64,000 nt of DNA from Zeus faber. Taxonomy: Eukaryota > Chordata > Actinopteri > Zeiformes > Zeidae. The position numbers and the translations under genes are program-made. Where the stretch lies: assembly GCA_960531495.1 (NCBI GenBank), contig OY482851.1, positions 24,905,533 through 24,969,532 on the forward strand, given 5' to 3'. This document shows positions 21,879-34,453 of the stretch, one piece after another (the first letter of the stretch is position 1; each line of letters opens with the position of its first letter). The notes under the pieces were generated by a model, which was not told where the DNA came from, searched no databases, and worked only from the letters and a program-made list of their open reading frames with translations.

Positions 21879-24146
21879 TGGTGGGGGCGGGGGGGGTCTT
21901 CGGCAGCCACATCTCGACACACATTTTGACAGGCGCTGCAGAACAATGCTGGCTTTGTGACACGTTTCCATGATTTTTTCCGTTAGGGATGTGGCATTTC
22001 GGCAGGGCGGCCAGTTTCTTTCTTTTTTGTTCCACAAATGGCCATTGATATGCGCGGCCTGGTAAGATCCGCTGGGGTTTTTCATTTTCAAATGACAGCT
22101 TATATTTGTCGCGCATAAAACGCATGGACTCAAACTAAGTGCAAAGCTAGTTTGACAGTGGCGCATTGTTGGAGCTATGCTGTACGCTACCGAGGCTCTT
22201 TGGTGCCTCGTCTCAAAGTGCTCCAATGTGTGTGGGAGCATTGGACTGGGAACGGTTCCAGTGGCCCTGCGGAGACGGTGTTGGTGGTAGTGGTGGGAGG
22301 CGGTGGAAAGCAGCGGAGCCGCTGCTGTGAGCTGTGGACAGACGGGTGCTCCATCCTATCTACTCTGTATGGCTGACATTCTGGCTCAATGGGCCATTTC
22401 AACACCTTGACACTCTATCTACATGGGGCTACAAACACAGCTACACAGCTCCCTCTCGCCTCATCTCGTTCCTCTCTCTCTCTCGCTTCCTCACCCGCAG
22501 TCCTAGACAGACAAAAGTATTTTTATTTTCCTTTTCTACACATTCTTTTTCGTTTGTTTTTCTAATGTTTAACTCTTTGGTGAAGTCCAAGCAAGGGGGA
22601 GTGCTATTGCTTTAACAATGATGAGACCGGTTCAGACTCTTCTGCCATTTGATTCTGCTTTTAGCATTAAGACACAAATAGTAACATTTGGGGTTTTATT
22701 TTTGTACAAAAGAGAATCAAGCCTTGAAGAAAAGTGTCTCCGCAAAAGGGCAGTGGTCATGTATATTTTATATTTTATTTATTTATATTTTCTTACTTTC
22801 AACCAACCTTGCCTTTATTTTGTTGCTTACCTTTCATGCATGAATTTGAACAATCAGATCAAGTTGGATAAAATATTTTCTATCATTTGTTTGTTGCTCC
22901 TATTACATATTAACATTAATTTGTAGCATTATAAATTTACTATGTTTGACAACCTCCCGATGTGTAGAATGCCCCTGCTTCCGAGCCCTCAGTGTCACTG
23001 AACACAAATAGTTGAGATTTATTCTCACCAATCCTCCTGTGATGACTGTTGCCTGATTGAGGACTGGCGGACAGGACAGACAGATGACTGGAATATGATG
23101 GCGACAGAGCAAACTGTGGGGGTGTTTGGGGGGTGTTCGAGGGGTGTTTGGGGGAGGTGTCGGGGTGCCCTTTTCACTCTCCACACCACTTGCTCTTTTT
23201 ATAACTCTCTGTGGGTTTCACCATGGCCGCCTCCCGCTCGGCTGCCCCGAAAGGGGTTTGGTTACCGGGAAGAATTTAATGGGTGCGATCTTACATCAGG
23301 GCTGCTGCTGCCCTGCTGCTCTGACAGCATGGTGGGGTGCGTCACCTTTGACTAACACCCAGGGGTCACGAGGAGCGGTATAGATACGTTACAAGTACTC
23401 GTATGCCACCCCTGAAACCTAAATTGACCAGTCCGGTAGAGACGTGGATGGTTGTGACAGAGCTGGAGAGCAGCGCGGGTGGTCGGAGCTGGGCTCGGGT
23501 TCTGTGGCACTAACATCCGCCCGCTCCGTCAGCAACACACTGCCACCGTGACTCCAAGACCGATCCTTTCCCCAAACCCAGGGGAGAGGATCACCTCTCC
23601 CCCGGTCTCAACATTTCAACCATTCCTCTTCTCCCACTCACTGCCAGGCTGGTTTGCCCCAGCGTGTATAAAAACAGAATCAGGTGAAACCAAAGCCTAG
23701 AATGAGGCGAGACATGGGAAATGAGCGTCGGGAGGGGCTGGAAGGCTGTGGGGTGGGGGGGTCGCCCAGGTTAAGGTGGGGTCACAAGAGGCAGAGGGTC
23801 GCTGATCAAACAACCGATTTGATTGCGTGCCCCGAGGATGCCGCCCTGCCAGAACGTCCAATAATGTTCCTACTTTCAGGTTATGTAGGCTACAAAAGGG
23901 AGGTGATTGTGGAAGGGGGCTTGGGTGGTGGATCACAGCTCTGCCTCTCCACCCTGACCCCCCTGTCCTGACTCCGTCTTGTGACTACAGGACATGGGGA
24001 TGGGGGGGGGGGGGGGGGGCATGCCTGGAAGGTGACTCCTGGTGCCAGTGTTGGGTTTCAAATTCGACCTACGAAGTGAGGAGCAGAGGCCATTAAAACA
24101 TGTTCTGTCAGAGCACGAGTGACACATAGTGAAGTATAGAAACTTA
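20249..24146. other. intergenic stretch, mostly unique
   Basis: No gene is supported. Small features are a (TG)15 tract with adjoining G run (21848-21895), a G-rich near-repeat of GGGGTGTTTG (23115-23168) and a G18 run (24003-24020). AT-rich ordinary sequence at 22560-22960 has no motif I can name. Confidence 0.6.
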
Positions 24147-24193
24147 CATAGATAGATAGATAGATAGATAGACAGATAGATAGATAGATAGAC

Positions 24194-24272
<79 letters not shown>

Positions 24273-24462
24273 TAGATAGATAGATAGATAGATGGATGGA
24301 TGGATGGATGGATGGATGGATGGATAGATAGATACTAGATAGACAGACAGACAGACAGATAGATAGATAGATAGATAGATAGATACATAGATAGATAGAT
24401 AGATGGATGGATGGATGGATGGATGGATGGATGTATGGATGGATGGATGGATGGATGGATGA

Positions 24463-24559
<97 letters not shown>

Positions 24560-24560
24560 G
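24147..24560. repeat. (GATA/GACA/GGAT)n tetranucleotide array
   Basis: A 410-bp array of GATA units with interspersed GACA and GGAT blocks; the GGAT blocks occur twice (about 24291-24324 and 24403-24462) and GACA blocks three times. The block order GATA-GACA-GATA-GGAT repeats, which points to an internal duplication of about 110-150 bp. Confidence 0.98.
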
Positions 24561-26204
24561 ACTTTTCACTTCTGCCAGCCACTCCGAAGCCCAATGCAGA
24601 GGGCGAGCTTAATTTTTTGGAACCACAACGGCTTCTGGCACTGACTCTTGAGTTTATTTTCATTTATTTCAGTTTTGATCCATAAATTATTATTAAATAT
24701 TGGCCGTGGTGCATTTTTCAACCGCACAAGCTCGGCGGCTTTGAGGCTAAATGTCTTAATGATTTGGGTTTTGTTGCGAAAGGGACAGTTTTACGACCAG
24801 AATTTACACTCCTCGTGTGGAATAGATTATGTCGCTGTGTAATCAAAACATCTCCTTCTTTTTCAGATTAGAGCGGGTCGGGTGTGTCACAAGACGGGAA
24901 ATGACCAGGACACGTCCTTTCAAACATTGGAGGTGAACCCTCACCTAGTGTGCAGGAATGATCGGAATGGACTCCTCTTGTTTTCATACTTACATCAATA
25001 AGGAAGAGGAGGGAGAAGAATCTTTATGGGATGGACTTCCTTCAACAAAATCTCACCATTTCTGTAATGCACTGCATATATGTATGACCGTATGTGTATG
25101 TATGTGACAAATAATCTCTTGAACTTGAACTTGAACTTGAACTTATTTACAGCTCAAGTAGTTGGTAAAAAAGATGATGTTGTAATAGTTTGGTCAAAGT
25201 ACTTAGTAATAGAAAACTGTCCTATAAGAGAGAGGGCTTTAGGGTGTGAGGTAACTAAAATAATTAATTGATGTCCCGCTGACAAATATGGTAACACATA
25301 TTTTCTTTATTTTGTAATTCAATTTGAAAAGGCACGAAGGGAAGCCCCAATTGCTTTAAGAAACACTAATTTTCTCACAAATAGTTTCTCACCATTTCAA
25401 AACCAGAAAATAGAGACAATATAAAAAAAATCTAAGAATATGAACAATGGACAAGGAAATTGTCAGTAATATAAAATGTGTGTGCTGACTAGTAAACTGG
25501 CTACAACTCACTTTGACACTGGTATGGTTCCTTTAATTGGTTGGGTTAAACTTGCTAACCGCATGGCTCATGCCTGCTTCACAAACACCACCCCTCCACC
25601 CTCCACTTGTTCTCCTCTCATCTCTCCACCTCCCACTCACTGTTTGTCTCCGTCGGTTTGGGCTGGTATTTTGACCCAGTAGTTGCCAGCTCATGCGGGC
25701 TGAACGTAACTCCCAGCCTACCATGAAGTTTAGACATTTATTACCACACCCTTCCTTGTCGGTGCCGCCGCCTGCACACGCACACAAACACGAGCACCCG
25801 TGCACACACACACACACACACACACTCACATACACACACACTCTGCACACGTCCACTCATGCATTGTTGTGCCAGCCAAGGCAAAGCCTTAACATACTGG
25901 CCAGAAGACAGACAGCCGCGACCAAAACAGAACACGTCCAAAATATAACCAAAACAAAATTCTGAGAGACAGTCGACCTAAAATTAACCCCCCCCCCAGC
26001 TCGAATAAGTATGGGACCACTGGCACCCTCCAAAAATACACAATATATTTTGGTGAAAGGAAACGGGAGACTTTTGAAAGCCTGCAGTGAGCAACTGTGA
26101 ATAACAAAACTCCCGACAAAGACATATCACGGAGGATAAAGCTTTCTGAAACAAGAGAAATTGCGTGTTTATTTATCCCACCTCTCGGTCTCTCTCACTC
26201 CCTT
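24561..26204. other. intergenic stretch
   Basis: No gene is supported. It holds the (TTGAAC)n tail of a likely retroelement (25040-25146) and a (CA)n tract with interruptions (25803-25841). Confidence 0.6.
25040..25146 (+). mobile_element. 3' tail of a probable LINE/SINE
   Basis: The stretch runs through GCACTGCATATATGTATG and GTGACAAATAATC into CTTGAA hexamer repeats (about 25119-25145). Several fish L2/Rex-like LINEs and their SINE partners end with such a stem followed by short tandem repeats. The body upstream is too diverged to assign. Confidence 0.4.
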
Positions 26205-26327
<123 letters not shown>

Positions 26328-26344
26328 TTTTTTGGGGGGGGGGG

Positions 26345-29300
26345 TGAGGGGTGAGGGGGTTCACATGTGTGTGTGAGAAAGAAGCAAGAATGGAAAGGGT
26401 TGGAGAAGATGCTGGGTTTACATAGACCAGAGTTCTTATCAACAGTCCGGGGAGCGGTTGGGGGGATTGGGGGAAGGGGGGTTACCTAATCTCACCTTGA
26501 CCTTAAACGTGTGTAGGAGACACCCCCTACCACTCCCCCATCCAGCCCCCTGCGCCGCACTGTTCTTGGAAACATTTCTTCTCTAAAGGCATGAGGGTCG
26601 TCCACCACTCATTAGTCAGTAAGACCTGGAGAAGGCGATCCCACTAAACATCATTTACTGTGTATACAATGTTACATGTAAGATGGATAGGTAACTCATC
26701 TTGTTGTTGTTCCACAACAAAAACAGACTATCGATACAGTGTACGTAGAACATGACATTTCCATTATCTGTTCACAAAAACAGCTTGAATATGTTGGCTC
26801 AAAGGCAAGAGGACAGGTGAGGAGGTTTGGTGTTGAAGCTACAGCTATGTGTGATTGATGTGATCGGCCTAAGAGTGGATTCATTGTACAAGTTAAAGCC
26901 TCTGCTGGTGGGACGCCATTACCGGCTCCCCCTCCAGACGGGGGACAGGCGAGCCCTACCCGCACCGACGGGCAAAGGAAAAGGAGCGCCTGCCTCTAAG
27001 TCAGGCCACCAAACGGAGTTTGATGTGCAGATACGCATATTGCCTAAGCTGGTGGGAGGTAAGTAATCAGGGGCCGATGACAGTCAAGCTGTTGTCGACC
27101 AAGACCTAGTGCTTTTCTGGGAATCTGAGCCCGTATTAGGACGGGAAAATGTGGCCGTGCTTCCAGACGTTGTCGTGTTTCTCTGTCAACGCCGTCTTCT
27201 GTTCCGTCTCTGAGCAGAAACAAAACAAAACCAAAACAAAAAAAAAACAAAAAAACCTGGAACCTGGGATTTCTTCAGGATGTTATTCTCTCTCCCTGCG
27301 GCGGGATCCCGCAGATTGATCCAGAACACAGGAGAGAAGGTTGAAAAAAGCAGCAGCTGTGTAAACATGGGTTCCGGCGGCTCCGGAGCAGCTGGAGGTG
27401 CGAGCGCTGAGAAGGTTCGGTTGGACGTGCAGGACGGAGGACGGGGAGCCGCCGCCCTCTGGGCCTTCCTGCCCCCCCCCCTCCCCCCACCCCCCACGCC
27501 CCGACGGCAAAGCCAATTTAATCTCAAACTCTTCTTCTCTCATGGCCGAGCAGGCGTTTCCTCACCGCCGTCTGAAGGCTGTCTGCATGGGAAGTCATCA
27601 GGTACTGCTTTCCACGTTTTCCCTTTTACCACACCGAGATGAGGTCTTTTACAGTTGCTCAAATGTCTCATTCTGCCAGAGTAATCCGAGAGGAAGAATC
27701 ATTCACGTGCACTCAAGCACAGTTGGCATTGATTATTTGAAGCCAAAGGAGTGCACCTTATGTTGCCATGTCCGATGATGTTCATATTGTGTGTGTGTGT
27801 TTTTTTTGTAGTGCATGTAGACTGATTAGGGTGAGTACAGAACCAGGTGTGGTAATAAAGTCAGAACTTCGTAAAGCAACTCTTCTGGGGCATGCAGGCT
27901 TTCTCAGGCATCCTCCTTCCCGTTGCTGATTGCCAGAATAACTGTGACCACCGCGGTGCACATTTTTCCTTTAATCATTTCCATGCGACTCACAGGGATC
28001 GAGAGAATCGCTGTCATAAGTGGTACACAGACACGCCGCTGCCTCCAACTCTAAAGTAAACACAGAGAAGAGGAACTCTCTTCTCTGTTTATCCTCCCTT
28101 TCCAATCACCAAACAAATAAAAGCGGATCCCTCTTAATCGAAAACATCGCGAAGGCACAAATGTTTTTTTCAAGAGCAGCCTCGCCGTTAAACTGCAACG
28201 CTGATCCCATTTGAAACCTGCGACAGGAAATAATGACCAGAGCGTCAACGTCCTTAACCTTTCTTTCTTTTCCGTCTCTGTTTCTTTCTTTCTGTCTCTC
28301 TGCTTACTTTCTCTCCCATCTCTCTCTCTCCCTCCACTCTCAATCTCTTCGCCCCTCCAGGCTCCTGCCGTCAATTAGCACTCACTTAATATAGGAACCA
28401 GATGACTATTAATGAATTAGGGGGCATGTTTTGAATTGCTTTAATACTTCCATTCCAGTGCCCAGGCTGCAACATGAAAGCATTCCTCTACCAGTTCAGC
28501 CCACTGGCCAAAAATTGACCGAGATATTTGCGAGGGCCAGTACAGCCGGAGCGAGAGCTGTGGGTGCTGTTTTTTTTAGATTCTAGACCCAGTAAGAATA
28601 GATGTGCACACACAGACACACATCCACTCCGTCCCAGTTGCAGCACCCAACATGGAGAGCAGGATAAATTGCAGCCTACATTGCAAGCCTACATCCACAG
28701 TTCGATAATCAGCTCCTCCATCTTGGGCAGCGGGGGGTTGGGTGGGGGGTGGGGGGGTCTGGGCTTAATCTGCACTCCAGATTAAGCCCAGACGCAGTTG
28801 CCATATCTGCCCCCTTCAGATTTCTCTTGCGCCAGGCTCTCCCAGACATTTTACGGTTTTCATCTCGAGTTCTCCACTTCAGGGAGATTTTCCTGATTAG
28901 TGTCACAGAGCCCTGTGTATGAACTGGCAGAAGTACCCCGCCACCCTCCACGCACTCCCACTCCCACCACTTGACTTGACAGCGCATGGCCCCCCGACCG
29001 CCTCCCACCCTTCTCTGAAAAACCCAATCCTCACGGTGGTTCCGCCATTTACATCTAAGGGATTTGTCACGCATGGCCTCCGCGGCTCTGGCCGTCGCAA
29101 GGGAGCGAAAGAACTGCAACTCTAATCCTCCTCCGGCAACGTCTCCTGCCAACGTCACAACTGTGTGTCCACTCACTTTCTTAAAGTTTCATTAAAGTGG
29201 AGTCCGTTGCACCACCATCCCCCCTCCTCTCTTTTCCTTTCCCCTGGCAAATTCAGAGGCACAAGCGTGAAACTCTGTGTAACGTCTGGGTTGGACCCGA

Positions 29301-30078
29301 GCCCGGTCGCCACTGAAGGATTTATGTGCATAAAAGTTTTCCCTTCATTGCTAAACAAAGGCAAACAAACACAAATTAGTTTCCCGTACCGTTCTGACCC
29401 CCCCCCCACACCACCCCTCACTACCGTTGTGTATTTATAATGCACCTCATAAATTTGATGTCATCACTTCTCCCTCGTTTGAACATTTGTAACAAATCTA
29501 TTACTAAAACGACTGGAGTCATTGGCCCCATTTGTTTTAATAGTAATCTACCGCCTTTTAGCGAGTTAAACTGCCTTATTAATGTCCAACTCTCCTTCTG
29601 GCACAACTCGTCTGGGCATGACTGGTCCTTTTGGATTGGTGGTCTCTCTCGTTCTCTCTCTTCCTTGTTTTCAAGGGTAAAAAAAAAGGTCCTCGTTTAA
29701 GCAGGGCAAGCCAGGCGGTGGGGGAGCCCGGTCGCCAGTCGAGTGTGTGTCCTGTTCTTTTTACAGTTCTTAGTCGCTAACAACACCAAATCAAAAAGCT
29801 TTTCTTCTCTTAATGAGACCAATAATTCCCTTTTGGCTTGGGCTGAATGTGGGCACTCTTTACTTAACCAGCCACCTTGGCTTCACGGTTTGCAACATTT
29901 TACAATGCCACAAACCATGGGAATTGGCTTTTCGCCGTAGAAACCACTGAGATTTGACTTGATTTGCTGAAGCTTCATGAAAGTTTCCCCACTTCCCCGT
30001 TCTGTGTGGACAGACGCTTTGTCCACCCAGAGGGAAACGCCACATGTGCTCAGATTGTTGCTCAGGATTCTGGTGACT

Positions 30079-30080
<2 letters not shown>
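26345..30080. other. intergenic stretch of ordinary complexity
   Basis: About 3.7 kb with few repeats. It contains a GC-rich patch (27280-27580), a perfect hairpin (28757-28793), and a low-repeat block with a paired homeodomain-type site (28370-28520). No protein family could be recognised in any frame. Confidence 0.55.
28757..28793. other. perfect 16-bp inverted repeat
   Basis: GTCTGGGCTTAATCTG (28757-28772), a 5-nt loop CACTC, then its exact reverse complement (28778-28793). Immediately left is a G-rich run (28730-28757). Confidence 0.95.

Positions 30081-30147
<67 letters not shown>
30081..30147. repeat. (TG)n microsatellite
   Basis: About 33 uninterrupted TG units. Confidence 0.98.
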
Positions 30148-30152
<5 letters not shown>

Positions 30153-31027
30153 TCCTCGCTAATCAAAGCCTTTCGCCAATTTCAGCCTCTTTGCTTGTTT
30201 TGCGGCTTGCTCTACATTTATTGTCCTCTAAAAAGCAACCCATGGGTTTTTGCAATGGTTTTGTGGGTCTTAAGGTGTTTTGGTGGTGTTGTTCCATCTT
30301 TACAGACAACAGCATGGCATTAAGATATTACCGTGCGCACACAAAATCCATGTTTTCAATACGGTTTGGTGTCCTGAAAAAGACGCTTTAAGCCGACTAA
30401 ATATTTTATTAACGCCATAGTTAAATTGCAATTAATTTGGTTATAATGTACAGTTTATTTGAATACAAAACAAGTGATGAGTTAAAAAATGCAAAGTTTC
30501 CCCCCCTCGGTAATTCCCCTCTGAGCAGAGTTTTCTATGTAGAAACTGGAAGTCCTGGGTAGTGACTTTTTAGTCATTTACTAGATAGACAGTCAAAGAC
30601 TATGCATTATCCATTCGTCCTATCCATCTATGTATCGCTCTGTTTAAAAGTAGCCTCTGCTTCACAAATAGACAAGCATGCAATCTTAATTCACATCAAG
30701 CGGGCTCGTTCCGCCCTACATCCCGGTCCCTGCGGGGGTGGAGGTTAAGGGGTTGGAGTTGGCGCGGCCCTCTCCACCCTCTCCAGAGCCGTTAAGGAGT
30801 GTGCCTCTGTGGCGCCACATCTCCCTCCCCAGCTCGGGCCCTAATCCTCCATCTCTCTCCAAAACGGTGTGGACACAGAACATTCCAGGAGCCTCCTCCT
30901 GTTCCCCTGCCGCCACGGAGGAGAGTGCCTTCTCACCCACCCTGCGTGGGATTTCAGGGGGAAGGAGGAGCACAACGCCTCGTTCGTTAATTCCCCTCAT
31001 TTTTTTTTGCTCCAAAAGTAGCCGTGG
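30148..31027. other. unique intergenic stretch
   Basis: No gene, transposon or RNA gene recognised. Confidence 0.5.
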
Positions 31028-31045
31028 GAGAGAGAGAGAGAGAGC

Positions 31046-31100
<55 letters not shown>

Positions 31101-31121
31101 TGAGAGAGGGAGTGAGAGAGG
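31028..31121. repeat. (GA)n microsatellite
   Basis: Purine-only tract of GA units with short interruptions. Confidence 0.97.
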
Positions 31122-31910
31122 TTTCTATGCAACCGTTTTAGGCATATGGTGAAGATGTTTGAAAATCAAAGACGTGCAGCTGAGCCGTCAAACCGTGAAG
31201 TGGTGTTATCTGAGTAGCGACGGTAGAGGAATGCATGGACACCCAATGACACACTTTCCACATTTCTCCAGAGGTCCAGAGGCCCGTCGTGGTTTTGGGA
31301 GGTGCACGGCAAAGGAGGCCAGCCGCCAGCGTTCCACAATCGGAGGAAAGAGGTGACGCCCCCACCCACCCACCCTCCTTCTTCACCCACTGACCTGTGT
31401 GCACCCTACTGCCAGTCCCCCCCTCCTCAGCCACCTAAGCAAATATACATCTCTGTTTGCCCCCCCAACACCCAGCCGCACTGATGCCCTTGACTTGACT
31501 GTGCTGGATGTCGGCAGTGCTAATTCTTGGAGGTTAGGACAATAAACACAGGGCTGATGGGCCCCCACATGAAGGATGGTGGGTAGGTGGGTGGGTGGCT
31601 GGGTGGGTAGGGGGCGGGGAGCATTGCCTGGTCTCCCTGGGAGAGAAAAGACCCTCACCAGGGTAATTGTGGAGAGGCAAGGAAGATGGATTAGAGAAAG
31701 AGGCAGAGTGGAATGGAGACTCAAAAGAACGAGGAGACAGGAAAGAGAACCTGGGTGAGGGAGGAAAGGAGGGGGTGGGGGGCAGAGCGAAAGAGGAGAG
31801 GGAGAGAATGGAGGAGGCGAGGGTGCGGGTGGGGGGTGGGAGCGGGGGGCTGAGAGGGAGAGTCGGCATGCGAGAGGGAGGGGGAGAGCAGCGAGGCAAA
31901 GAAGGGTGTG

Positions 31911-31913
<3 letters not shown>
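31122..31913. other. purine-biased intergenic stretch
   Basis: From about 31570 to 31910 the plus strand is strongly G/A-rich (GGTGGGTGGG, then GAGGAAAGGAGG-type runs). No coding evidence; the open frames here are composition artefacts. Confidence 0.6.

Positions 31914-31955
<42 letters not shown>
31914..31955. repeat. (TA)n microsatellite
   Basis: About 21 TA units, followed by TG-rich and then G-rich sequence (32005-32035). Confidence 0.97.
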
Positions 31956-31956
<1 letters not shown>

Positions 31957-32035
31957 TGTATGTGTGTGGAGTATTATTATGTGTGTGTATGTGTGTGTGT
32001 GCTTGGGTTGGGTGGGGAGGGGGGTGGGGGGGGTG

Positions 32036-32770
32036 GACAGTTGTGGAAGAAAGGAATGCGATGCATGACTTACCGGCCAGGTCGGCCAAGGAAAGGGTTC
32101 CTGTCTGTCTCTCCCTCGGAGCCGGCTGCAGCTGGCCCTGCTTTCTGCCTCAATGCTGGCACAGTGTGCAGGCTCACCCAGTGCTGGAGACTCTTTCATC
32201 TTTTATAATCCAGGTGGAAAGAGAAAAACTCTGCACTTACCTCGCAGTAAATGTGTTGATTTGCACAATGTCGCCCTTTATAAACACCTGTGGTAAAAGT
32301 GGACTTTTCTTTTCAATTTATCATTGGAGCCGTGTTTTTTCTACTTCTGACCACACGCCTAGTTGCACAGTATTTCAATTGTCAGGGGTTGCATTACATT
32401 TCTTTCAGCATTATCTCAAAGCATGTCAAATGTACAATCCCTGTGTGGGTCTTTGTCTCTTTCTCTCCATCTCTCAGACATCTGGCAGGGCGGGGGTGGG
32501 GGGACATCTTTGGGATTCCATCAATACCTCTGCGTGTGGGGGGAGGGGGAACCCCGCAGCTGAAAAAGGGCAGCCTCAGCACTCCCGAGTCCGGGCCAGA
32601 GCTCGTATAGGCTCCAAAAATCTCTCAGTGGCCTATTAGGGTTCCCTCTGAACTGGAGCTCTGGGTCTGCCAAAGAGCTCTTGGAAGCTCTTCCCCCGAA
32701 GAGCGAGAGGAAGGAGGGAGTCCAGCGTGGAGCGCGACCTCACTTCTACCCTAGTTAAAATCCTGGCTGT
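32036..32770. other. unique intergenic stretch
   Basis: No gene or mobile element recognised. Confidence 0.5.
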
Positions 32771-32800
32771 GTTTGTGTGTACGTGGTGTGCGTGCACGCT

Positions 32801-32836
<36 letters not shown>

Positions 32837-33136
32837 CGTGCTTCTTTGTGTATACATGTGTGCCTGTGCATATGTAACCATTTTGGTGTGTAGACGTGTA
32901 CAGTACATTCATGCATGTGTCAATGTGTGCGGAAATGTGTTTGTGTGTGTGTGCATGCACAAGTGCATGCATTTATAGGTGTGTTGGGTTTTGTGCATGC
33001 TTGCGTGTATGTATGTGTATAAATGTGTGCGTGTACATGAATGTATGTGTATGTTTTTGCGTGTGCATGCTTGTGCATGTTTGTGTGTGCGTAATTGTGT
33101 GTGTGTATGTGTGTGTGCCTAATTGATTGTGAATAA

Positions 33137-33168
<32 letters not shown>

Positions 33169-33241
33169 ATGTGTGCGGGATTGTGTGTGTGCATAATTGT
33201 GTGTGTGTGCACATAATTTTGTGTGCGTAATTTTGTGTGTG

Positions 33242-33296
<55 letters not shown>

Positions 33297-33345
33297 GTGT
33301 GTGCCTAATTGTGTGTGTGAATGGGAGCGAGCCTGTTCCAGCTGT
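32771..33345. repeat. cryptic TG-rich array with GTGCATG/GTATGTG variants
   Basis: About 570 bp of alternating purine-pyrimidine sequence with degenerate units (TGTGTGCGTAATTG, GTGTGTATGTG) and pure TG only at 33240-33295. The unit GTGTGTGC(A/G)TAATT recurs about every 20-30 bp between 33085 and 33240. A 9-bp inverted repeat TGCATGCAC-AA-GTGCATGCA lies near 32952-32971. Confidence 0.9.
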
Positions 33346-33839
33346 TGTGCTTCACGGAATCAGTTCGCTATAATCAGCTCTCTGAGCTCCCTGGGTGTTC
33401 TGAGACCACTTTCACACACTGGCACTCTGGCGGATATCCCCCATCACCAAATCACACACACACATACACTCGGACACAAGAGTGTACAAACATGTGCAAA
33501 CACAAGCACAGATACACAAACACAAACGTATAGTATATCATAACTGTTCACTGTGTAAAAACCTGGTGGCTGCTACATAACTGCTTGAGGAGCATTGGAA
33601 GAGACTGAGGTGTTGAAAAATGGGGCGTGGAGATATGTGGAGATGCAGCGAGCCAGTGGGGGTGAGAGAAAGATTTACTTAAATGTGAGGGAACATGGGT
33701 TAAAATTGTTCTGCAGTCCACCAGGAGAAAGCCACTTTGAGACTTCCCCCCTACAAACCTTCACTTTTAGACACAGGTCCGAACCCTGTAGGTCCCCACA
33801 GGTCCGAACCCAATACTTATATTTTTATGTTTTCCTATT
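33346..33839. other. unique intergenic stretch
   Basis: No gene recognised. Confidence 0.5.
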
Positions 33840-33932
<93 letters not shown>

Positions 33933-33945
33933 GTGTGTGTGTGTT
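33840..33945. repeat. (TG)n microsatellite
   Basis: TG units, about 105 bp, with two isolated interruptions. Confidence 0.98.
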
Positions 33946-34380
33946 TCAGTGTGTGTGAAATGTGTGGTGGGTGCTCGTAGCCAGCTCTCCGTGGCCCTGA
34001 TCCTCCAGCAGAGCTTTGGCCATGTGTTGCACACATGTTCCCGGGCCTCGTGAATTGCTCTTTGTACAGAGCAGCATCCTTCATAGCAGTTACTGTATTT
34101 GCCCTTGTTACAAACCCTGACCCTGCCGGCCGCCTCTCCACCTGACTGAAATCACCCTCGCTGCTACATGACGGACAAAGTGGCTTCACGCACGCGTGCA
34201 CACACACCCACACACTGCAAAGGACTACATACATGTATGTGCATTCAGTACATTTGTGTAGTCACATGTTTGGCAGCATGTCTTCAGACACGTACATAGA
34301 CTAACACTGCAATAACAGAACTCTTATTTGCATCAAGTACCATTATTTAGGCACATTGTACTGTAGGGAGCATGTACTTG

Positions 34381-34381
<1 letters not shown>

Positions 34382-34452
<71 letters not shown>
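34382..34452. repeat. (CA)n microsatellite
   Basis: About 35 CA units, in opposite orientation to the TG tract at 33840-33945. Confidence 0.98.

Positions 34453-34453
<1 letters not shown>

Noticed and set aside
24147-24560. CRISPR-like array
   Set aside because: Tetranucleotide repeat without spacers, in a vertebrate genome.
24058-24663. 201- and 141-residue open frames of repeating Tyr-Leu-Ser-Ile on the minus strand
   Set aside because: They are translations of the GATA array and have no stop only because of its period.
27280-27642. Gly/Pro-rich frame taken as a first exon of a signalling protein
   Set aside because: Composition only; no known motif and no donor of note.
31534-32199. 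221-residue minus-strand Pro/Ser-rich frame
   Set aside because: Driven by purine-rich DNA and the TA tract; no domain.
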